A DNA stretch of 6,829 nt. It comes from Muribaculaceae bacterium. GTDB lineage: Bacteria; Bacteroidota; Bacteroidia; Bacteroidales; Muribaculaceae. Shown one piece after another: positions 1-4,941 of this stretch. The DNA lies in the NCBI GenBank assembly GCA_029062725.1, contig JAIDPP010000122.1, forward strand, positions 1 through 6,829, written 5' to 3'. The notes beneath the pieces are model-generated. The model did not search any database and was not told where the DNA came from. It saw only the letters and a list, made by a program, of their open reading frames with translations. Numbering within the stretch: the stretch's first letter is position 1; every line of letters begins with the position of its first letter. A program made the position numbers and the translations under genes.

Positions 1-235
1 CACCCATAGAGGGCATGAGGGATCAGGATTCATGGCCGGAGTCTCGGCAGGGTATATGTGGCCCATAGCGCGACATTTGTCGCTCGACGCCGGAATCGGG
101 ATAGGTTATCTCCGGGCCCGCGACAAGGTGTATGCGCCTCTTGACGGCCATTTCCTTTATCAGCTAACCAAGAACATCAATTACTTCGGACCGCTGCGAC
201 TCAAGCTTTCGCTTGTATGGCGGATACCAAAATGA
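1..235 (+). CDS. DUF3575 domain protein, 3' part only (predicted outer-membrane beta-barrel)
   Basis: The frame is open from base 2 at the window edge, so the start codon lies outside; 77 codons remain before the TGA at 233-235. The internal ATG at 32 is not taken as the start because coding continues upstream of it. The visible part alternates polar and hydrophobic residues as in beta strands (SAGYMWPIARHLSLDAGIGI, then GYLRARDKVY) and ends with NYFGPLRLKLSLVW. The NYFGP...SLVW ending and the GIG-x-GYLR strand are what I know from the C terminus of DUF3575 proteins, which are predicted outer-membrane barrels often encoded beside fimbrillin genes in Bacteroidota. The next two genes fit that setting, so a role in assembling or anchoring surface fibres is likely but inferred. 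Assignment to DUF3575 is from memory of the family and moderately sure. Confidence 0.75.
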   Translation, partial: THRGHEGSGFMAGVSAGYMWPIARHLSLDAGIGIGYLRARDKVYAPLDGHFLYQLTKNINYFGPLRLKLSLVWRIPK

Positions 236-255
236 AAAATCAATCGGTGAAATGA
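232..255 (+). other. 7-codon mini reading frame linked by ATGA overlaps to both neighbours
   Basis: The ATG at 232-234 overlaps the TGA stop (233-235) of the DUF3575 gene. It opens the frame MKNQSVK, which ends at TGA 253-255. That stop in turn overlaps the ATG (252-254) of the DUF5119 lipoprotein gene. Both junctions are therefore ATGA. Such overlaps are a known arrangement for termination-reinitiation coupling, so ribosomes could pass from one cistron to the next through this short frame. Whether it is translated is unknown, and it may be chance. Confidence 0.3.
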
Positions 256-1328
256 AAATAAATAGATATATCAGCTCAGCCATAGCGGTCGGTGGTCTCC
301 TTTTGCTGCCTGTGCTGGAATCATGCCGGACTGAGATCTGCTATAACCATTTCCCTGTGGCGGATGTCTCACTTTCCTGGGAGCAGGAATGGGAACGCGA
401 CTACGGTATGGGTCATTACGCCGCATGGAATAAGGACTTTTACGGATTTGAATATGGCGAGCTGCGTCCTCCCACACCGGAATGGGTCTCGCTCGTAAGA
501 TATTCTAAAGAGGGGGATGTGACAAGTGAGAAGTATTTCCCTTCGGAGGGAGGGGAGCTGATGCTCAGCCCGAAATATGACGACTCCTTTTTGCTTTATA
601 ACGGCGATACGGAATATATAATTCTGACAGATCTTGCTTCCTTGCCGGACGCGCGAGCGACTTCAACCTCCCGGACACGCACCTCAATCTCTTATGTGAT
701 GGAACGTCATCCCGATGCGCGTTCGGTGAATCCTCCGGACATACTCTATTCAGCTTATCTGGGTAATCTTCCGGATGTTAAGGTCCATGAGAAGGAGACA
801 GTGCCGGTGATGATGCAACCGTTAGTCTATACCTACCTTGTCCGCTATGAGTTTGAAGAGGGTTTGGATCATGTGGCACTTGCCCGCGGTGCTCTCGCCG
901 GAATGGCAGAATCAGTATATTTGCGCGACGGGCGCACTTCTGACCGGACCAACATCATCCTCTACGACTGCGACGTTAAGGAATATGGCTGCGAAGCCTA
1001 CGTAAGATCGTTCGGCGTTCCGGGATTCCCGGATAAGTATTACGGCCGCACGGCTCCCGGGGAAATTACGGGTCCCTATACCCTGAATCTGGAGGTTATG
1101 CTCAAGAACGGTAAGACCACGGAATTCAATTTCGATATCTCCGACCAGCTTAAAAACCAACCGAGGGGAGGAGTGATTACGGTAGGGGGGATCTCCATAA
1201 AGGAAGAACAGGCCAAGCCCGATCCTGTGGAATCAGGCTTCGACGTGGATCTTGACACCTGGGGCAGCGGCATCGATGTCGATGTTCCGATGAATGTGGA
1301 ATATACATACGGAAAAGATAATAAATAA
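252..1328 (+). CDS. DUF5119 domain lipoprotein of a fimbrial (type V pilus-like) locus
   Basis: A 358-residue protein. I chose the ATG at 252, not the in-frame ATG at 213, because it gives a proper export signal: basic MKINRY, the hydrophobic run AIAVGGLLLLPVL, then a lipobox-like LESC with C25 as the lipidated cysteine (Glu at -2 is atypical). The 213 start would also overlap the upstream gene and add 13 polar residues. DUF5119 features are ARGALAGMAESVYLRDG (about residues 211-227), then FNFDISDQL and QPRGGVITVGGISI (about 292-316), and the GFDVDLDTWGSGIDVDVP tail (329-346), which matches the GF-x-DVD-x-WG ending of the family. DUF5119 proteins are Bacteroidota lipoproteins found beside fimbrillins; their exact role is not established. 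A part in anchoring or capping the fibre is inferred from its neighbours. A short tail after the conserved end (VEYTYGKDNK) looks lineage-specific. Confidence 0.85.
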   Translation: MKINRYISSAIAVGGLLLLPVLESCRTEICYNHFPVADVSLSWEQEWERDYGMGHYAAWNKDFYGFEYGELRPPTPEWVSLVRYSKEGDVTSEKYFPSEGGELMLSPKYDDSFLLYNGDTEYIILTDLASLPDARATSTSRTRTSISYVMERHPDARSVNPPDILYSAYLGNLPDVKVHEKETVPVMMQPLVYTYLVRYEFEEGLDHVALARGALAGMAESVYLRDGRTSDRTNIILYDCDVKEYGCEAYVRSFGVPGFPDKYYGRTAPGEITGPYTLNLEVMLKNGKTTEFNFDISDQLKNQPRGGVITVGGISIKEEQAKPDPVESGFDVDLDTWGSGIDVDVPMNVEYTYGKDNK

Positions 1329-1383
1329 GCGCTCATAAAACTGAATAAAGAAAAATAAAATAAACATCTAAAACTACACATCA
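1329..1383 (+). promoter_or_regulatory. A-rich, Shine-Dalgarno-free leader of the fimbrillin gene
   Basis: This 55-bp gap has no TAnnTTTG promoter element, so the fimbrillin is probably read from the upstream transcript. The last 33 bases before the ATG (1351-1383) contain no G at all and 21 A. Nothing complementary to the anti-Shine-Dalgarno is present. A-rich unstructured starts are known to favour translation in Bacteroidota and would suit a major structural subunit made in excess over the genes before it. The link to expression level is inference. Confidence 0.4.
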
Positions 1384-2520
1384 ATGAAAAGATCGTTCAT
1401 TTATCTGGCAGGCTGCGCTCTTGCGCTCACTGCCTGCACTTCGGAAGAAGTAGTAGATGTAGGCGTTCATCGCAATCCTATAGGTTTTGAGAATGCCGTT
1501 ATGAAGCAGAGCCGTGCCGGTGACCAGGCTTTGCAGGGAGATTTGACAAAGGATTCTTTCGACAAGTTCCTCGTATATGGTTTTTATACCATGAAGGATC
1601 AGACCAACAATCCTATACAGGTATTCTCCGGTGAGCCTGTGACGAAGAGCGTTGATGGAGGCAAAACCAGTTGGTCATACGTCAACACGCGTTATTGGGT
1701 GCCCGAAGCTTCTTACAATTTCTTTGCCTACAGTTGTGCGGACGTTGCCCTCGACAATATCTACGGCACAGTCGGCCTTAGCCTTAACGAGAATTCGAGC
1801 GAACGTCAGATGACAATCTCCAACTATCGTTGCGACCAGGTCCATAACCATGACCTCATTGTTGCTCAGGCGAGGAATCTTGTCGGACAGGCTATTACCG
1901 AGGATAATCCTACTCCCAACCCCAACGTATCCCTGAAGTTCGAACATGTCCTTACGAAGATCGATGCGGTATTCACCAGTGAGTTTTCCGGAGAATACGA
2001 TGTTGTCATCAAAGATGTAAGGATCGTGAATTTCCGCAATATCGGCTCATTCTCCAGTAACAACTCCAAATGGAGTGCCGAAAGAGAGGTCAATTCCACG
2101 GGAACAGTAGTTCCGGCCAGCATCCAGCTTCCCTTTGGTGGACCCAATGGCGAGGGTGTTTCAAACGCTGCCGAGTATAATTCCAACGGCAGCGTGAAGA
2201 GAGCCGAAAAGAAGGCTGCCACCGGCAGTGTGTACATGATCCCCTATTCCTACTCTCAGAATGACGTTCAGCTCAGGTTCAGTCTTGACCTCTATAAGGG
2301 AGAGGAGCATACTTCAGCGACTCTTGTGTTAGGACGCGATATGACCGGCACATGGAGTCCGAAATGGGAGCCCGGAAAATATTACACATATAATATCCGT
2401 CTGACAGGTACGGCCACCAATCTACAGCCTATAGTATTCGAGACGGCTACGGATATGAATGTCGAGGGTTGGACCTCCGGCTCCAGCACAGCCACAGATA
2501 TCTCCTTCTCAGCTAACTAA
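1384..2520 (+). CDS. Fimbrillin family (Mfa-like/FimA-like) lipoprotein, probable fibre subunit
   Basis: A 378-residue secreted protein. The N terminus is a lipoprotein signal: MKRS, hydrophobic FIYLAGCALA, lipobox LTAC with C18, then acidic TSEEVVD. Mfa-like/fimbrillin hallmarks follow: a short N-terminal stretch ending SRAGD (R44), YGFYTM, YWVPEASYNFFAY (about 104-116), HDLIVAQ (156-162), the very typical LKFEHVLTKIDAVF (184-197), PGKYYTYNIRLTG (330-342) and a late VEGW (360-363). Length fits this class. Members are exported as lipoproteins; in Porphyromonas FimA, an Arg-specific protease removes the N-terminal strand so subunits polymerise by strand exchange. R44 is a plausible equivalent site here, by inference only. 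It follows the DUF5119 gene after 55 bp and is followed by a hairpin, making it the last gene of the unit. Subunit type (shaft or accessory) cannot be told from the sequence. Confidence 0.88.
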   Translation: MKRSFIYLAGCALALTACTSEEVVDVGVHRNPIGFENAVMKQSRAGDQALQGDLTKDSFDKFLVYGFYTMKDQTNNPIQVFSGEPVTKSVDGGKTSWSYVNTRYWVPEASYNFFAYSCADVALDNIYGTVGLSLNENSSERQMTISNYRCDQVHNHDLIVAQARNLVGQAITEDNPTPNPNVSLKFEHVLTKIDAVFTSEFSGEYDVVIKDVRIVNFRNIGSFSSNNSKWSAEREVNSTGTVVPASIQLPFGGPNGEGVSNAAEYNSNGSVKRAEKKAATGSVYMIPYSYSQNDVQLRFSLDLYKGEEHTSATLVLGRDMTGTWSPKWEPGKYYTYNIRLTGTATNLQPIVFETATDMNVEGWTSGSSTATDISFSAN

Positions 2521-2540
2521 AACTCTACTATACTCCTCTC

Positions 2541-2596
2541 GATCAGCGTCGTCTTCTTTACAGCGGGCGACGCTGATTGAATTTTGATACCTTTTT
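2541..2596 (+). terminator. Probable intrinsic terminator after the fimbrillin gene
   Basis: A perfect 10-bp inverted repeat, ATCAGCGTCG (2542-2551) and CGACGCTGAT (2568-2577), begins 21 bp after the fimbrillin stop. G-U and G-C pairs can lengthen the stem to about 14 bp (2541-2554 with 2565-2578), leaving a loop of about 10 nt. The stem is followed by a broken T-rich run, TGAATTTTGATACCTTTTTG. The position and strong stem fit termination of the fimbrial transcript; the interrupted T tract makes efficiency uncertain. It also lies just before the next gene. Confidence 0.6.
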
Positions 2597-2603
2597 GCGT
2601 GTT

Positions 2604-4265
2604 ATGAACAATCCTTTTGATTACCTCCCTGATAAGCCATGCCGGGAAGCTTTCTTGAAACTTCTCTCCCGAATTGAGGGGATGAAAAAGAGCGAATGTC
2701 CGGAGGAGCGGGCCTTCTGCCGCGAACTTGAATCCGGGAAGATGCTCGGGGTGATGATAGCGTCAGGCGAGGACGGAGAGCGTCATATCCTTTATGCTTT
2801 CTCAGGTCAGCTCGGAGCGGGTGGATTCCATTATCCCGGATTTGTCGGACCGGTGTTCGATTATCTGGATCCGGCCGGCTATTTCAAGACCCGTGAACGG
2901 GAGATATCGCTCTGTAACCGGGAGATAGCCGAATATGAGGCCGGAGAATTTTTCGGACTGCGCAGTAGATATGAGGCAGAGAAGGAACGGGTTGACAGGG
3001 AGGTAGAAGCGGTTAGAAAACGATACCGTCTCTCGAAAAAGGAGCGTGATATCCGTAGGGAAGAGGGAGTGAATAAGGATGAACTGAATGAGATGGTCCG
3101 GCAGAGCCAGTTTGAGAAGGCAGAATTCCGGAGACTTAAAAGGAGGCTGATGGAAGAGCTTTCCCACATTGAGGAGGAATATAGGGAGGCTTGCCTGCGA
3201 CTTGAGTCCATGAAAAGAAAACGGCGAGCCGATTCCGAGGCTTTGCAAGGCTGGCTTTTCGATAATTTCAGATTGCCTAACGCGCGCGGAGAAAGCCGGA
3301 GTCTGGCGGAGATATTCGCTGAGACCCCTTTTCGTATTCCTCCCTCCGGGGCCGGGGAATGTTGCGGACCCAAACTTCTTCAGGAAGCCTACCGTAAGAG
3401 ACTGCTTCCGTTGGCGATGGCCGAATATTGGTATGGACGTCCGAAAGAAGGTGAGATCAGAATGCATGGCAGGTATTATCCGGCGTGCCGCGGAAAATGT
3501 GTTCCTGTTTTGCAGTGGATGCTACAGGGGCTTGAAGTTGAGCCTCCACTTGGCGCAGCGACCTTCTCAAGGACGTTGCCGGAGCCGGAGATAGTATTTG
3601 AGAACGAATGGTTCTGTGTGGTAGAAAAGCCTTCCGGTATGCTCTCCGTACCCGGGAAGGGGAGCGCTTTATCTTTGCAGCAATGGCTCATTAATAAATA
3701 CGGAACCGCACGGGGGATAAAATTGGCTCACAGGCTCGACCGGGATACATCGGGTTTGGTCATGGCAGCGTTCGGCGACCGCGCATATAAGGAGTTGCAG
3801 GCCCTTTTTGCAAAACGCCTTATTCACAAAACCTATGTTGCGGATCTTGAGGGTGATTGGCGGATAAACGGACTTCCTCAGTCGGGCAGCATTGAATTGC
3901 CCCTATCCCCCGATTGGTTAGACCGACCGCGGCAGCTGGTGGATCATTCAGGAGGGAAGGAAGCGCTGACGCTTTATGAGTTCGGAGAGGTCTCGCAGGG
4001 GAGGAGCCGGGTGTTATTTCATCCGCTTACGGGCCGCACACACCAGTTGCGTGTCCATGCCGCAGCCGTCGAAGGTCTCGGGATGCCAATTGTCGGAGAT
4101 CCTTTATATGGAATCACGGGAGATTCAACATGCGGCAACATAGAGACCAAATTATCCGGAGACTCCGGAAGTGGGCGGCTTCATCTTCATGCTTCGCGTA
4201 TAGAATTCGATTTCCCTCCTGATGGATGCCATTATGAATTTGAATCCCCCTTACCTTTCGTATAG
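2604..4265 (+). CDS. RluA-family RNA pseudouridine synthase, long Bacteroidota form
   Basis: A 553-residue cytoplasmic enzyme from the ATG at 2604, giving MNNPFDYLP, the usual start of this form. An in-frame TTG at 2577 sits in the terminator stem and is rejected. The C-terminal catalytic domain (about 325-553) has VVEKPSGMLSVPG (339-351), the active-site motif HRLDRDTSGL (376-385) with catalytic Asp D379, HPLTGRTHQLRVHAA (473-487), GDPLYG (498-503) and RLHLHASRIEF (525-535). The enzyme isomerises uridine to pseudouridine in rRNA or tRNA; the target site cannot be read from sequence. Ordinary RluA proteins are roughly 220-330 residues; here about 325 residues precede the domain. They hold a charged coiled coil (about 96-208) and a cysteine-bearing segment (GECCGPKLLQ, 251-260; YYPACRGKC, 291-299). 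The gene stands alone between the fimbrial terminator and the promoter of the next unit. I see no clear promoter of its own. Confidence 0.92.
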   Translation: MNNPFDYLPDKPCREAFLKLLSRIEGMKKSECPEERAFCRELESGKMLGVMIASGEDGERHILYAFSGQLGAGGFHYPGFVGPVFDYLDPAGYFKTREREISLCNREIAEYEAGEFFGLRSRYEAEKERVDREVEAVRKRYRLSKKERDIRREEGVNKDELNEMVRQSQFEKAEFRRLKRRLMEELSHIEEEYREACLRLESMKRKRRADSEALQGWLFDNFRLPNARGESRSLAEIFAETPFRIPPSGAGECCGPKLLQEAYRKRLLPLAMAEYWYGRPKEGEIRMHGRYYPACRGKCVPVLQWMLQGLEVEPPLGAATFSRTLPEPEIVFENEWFCVVEKPSGMLSVPGKGSALSLQQWLINKYGTARGIKLAHRLDRDTSGLVMAAFGDRAYKELQALFAKRLIHKTYVADLEGDWRINGLPQSGSIELPLSPDWLDRPRQLVDHSGGKEALTLYEFGEVSQGRSRVLFHPLTGRTHQLRVHAAAVEGLGMPIVGDPLYGITGDSTCGNIETKLSGDSGSGRLHLHASRIEFDFPPDGCHYEFESPLPFV

Positions 4266-4294
4266 AAGAATTTTATCTATATTTTTGATTGAGG

Positions 4295-4333
4295 ATTGCA
4301 AAAGACGGAGAAAAGGATTATCTTTGTTTTGCT
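4295..4333 (+). promoter_or_regulatory. Bacteroides-type promoter for the carbonic anhydrase-MscS operon
   Basis: TATCTTTG at 4319-4326 matches the Bacteroidota -7 consensus TAnnTTTG exactly. ATTG at 4295-4298 matches three of four bases of the -33 TTTG box, with 20 bp between the two, which is about the usual spacing. Transcription would start near 4330-4333, leaving a leader of about 55 nt before the ATG at 4388. It lies in the 122-bp gap after rluA, where a promoter is expected. No mapped start is available. Confidence 0.55.
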
Positions 4334-4351
4334 CTCACGATTTGAGTGAGA
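4333..4351 (+). promoter_or_regulatory. Small hairpin at the predicted 5' end of the carbonic anhydrase transcript
   Basis: TCTCAC (4333-4338) and GTGAGA (4346-4351) form a perfect 6-bp inverted repeat with a 7-nt loop. It falls at or just after the predicted transcription start. It could be a 5' stabilising stem or a small operator, or chance. The rest of the leader (4352-4387) has no Shine-Dalgarno sequence and ends GATAAAAATG. Confidence 0.25.
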
Positions 4352-4387
4352 TAAGATACCTGCCTGAACTAAAAACCACCGATAAAA

Positions 4388-4936
4388 ATGATTAAGGAGA
4401 TAAAGGAATATAACCGTCGATTCGTAGAGAATAAGGAATATGAGCGCTTCGCAACCAGCAAATATCCCGATAAAAAGATTGCTATAGTGACCTGTATGGA
4501 CACTCGCCTTATCGAACTTCTCCCTGCTGCTCTCGGCTTCCGCAACGGGGATGTGAAAATCATAAAGAACGCGGGGGCGACGATAGTGAATCCCTTCGAC
4601 TCCACGATGCGTTCCCTTCTTGTCGCCGTCTATGAGCTCGGAGTCAACGAGATCATGGTCATCGGTCACACCGGCTGCGGGGTGCAGGGGATGAATGCCA
4701 ACGAGATGCTACGGCTTATGCGTGAGCGAGGTGTGAGTCAGGAGCATATCACGCTTATGGAGCATTGCGGGATCAACCTCAAGGAATGGCTTCACGGTTT
4801 CGAGGATACTGACGCCGCCATCCGTGAGACCGTGGATCTCATCTCCCATCACCCGCTCATGCCTCCCGAGGGAGTGAACGTCCAGGGATTTGTAATGGAT
4901 AGCTATACCGGGGAATTACGTCATATCGAGGATTAA
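4388..4936 (+). CDS. Beta-class carbonic anhydrase (Cab-like, clade D type)
   Basis: A 182-residue cytoplasmic zinc enzyme, with no signal peptide, that interconverts CO2 and bicarbonate. The beta-class site is complete: CMDTR (36-40) gives zinc ligand C36 and the D38/R40 pair, and GHTGCG (93-98) gives ligands H94 and C97. Other conserved parts are IIKNAGATIVNPF (58-70), SLLVAVYELGVNEIMVIGHT (76-95), a late SHHPLMPPEGVNVQGFVMD and TGEL near the end. The short length and this C-terminal pattern resemble archaeal Cab and related clade D enzymes more than the longer E. coli Can; that placement is from memory. The start is supported by MIKEIKEYN, the typical beginning. The gene has its own likely promoter and ends 5 bp before the mechanosensitive channel gene, so the two are probably co-transcribed. 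Such enzymes supply bicarbonate for carboxylations, important for CO2-requiring gut Bacteroidales. Confidence 0.93.
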   Translation: MIKEIKEYNRRFVENKEYERFATSKYPDKKIAIVTCMDTRLIELLPAALGFRNGDVKIIKNAGATIVNPFDSTMRSLLVAVYELGVNEIMVIGHTGCGVQGMNANEMLRLMRERGVSQEHITLMEHCGINLKEWLHGFEDTDAAIRETVDLISHHPLMPPEGVNVQGFVMDSYTGELRHIED

Positions 4937-4941
4937 AGCCG

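Noticed and set aside
213..251. Upstream in-frame ATG for the DUF5119 lipoprotein
   Set aside because: It adds 13 polar residues before the signal peptide and overlaps the DUF3575 gene; the ATG at 252 gives a normal export signal.
2588..2595. TACCTTTT as a -7 promoter element for the pseudouridine synthase
   Set aside because: One base off consensus, no -33 TTTG about 20 bp upstream, and transcription would begin at the start codon.
2577..2603. TTG start for the pseudouridine synthase
   Set aside because: The codon lies in the right arm of the terminator stem, and the ATG at 2604 gives the conserved MNNPFDY beginning.
2802..3467. Antisense reading frame of 221 codons opposite the pseudouridine synthase
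   Set aside because: It lies wholly against a well-supported conserved gene, shows no recognisable domain and has a low-complexity Ser/Phe/Leu-rich composition typical of reverse-complement shadows.
4278..4285. TATATTTT as an alternative -7 element upstream of carbonic anhydrase
   Set aside because: It is one base off consensus with no TTTG at the right distance; TATCTTTG at 4319 is an exact match nearer the gene.
4266..4318. Possible intrinsic terminator after the pseudouridine synthase
   Set aside because: The stretch is T-rich but I could find no convincing stem before the T runs.
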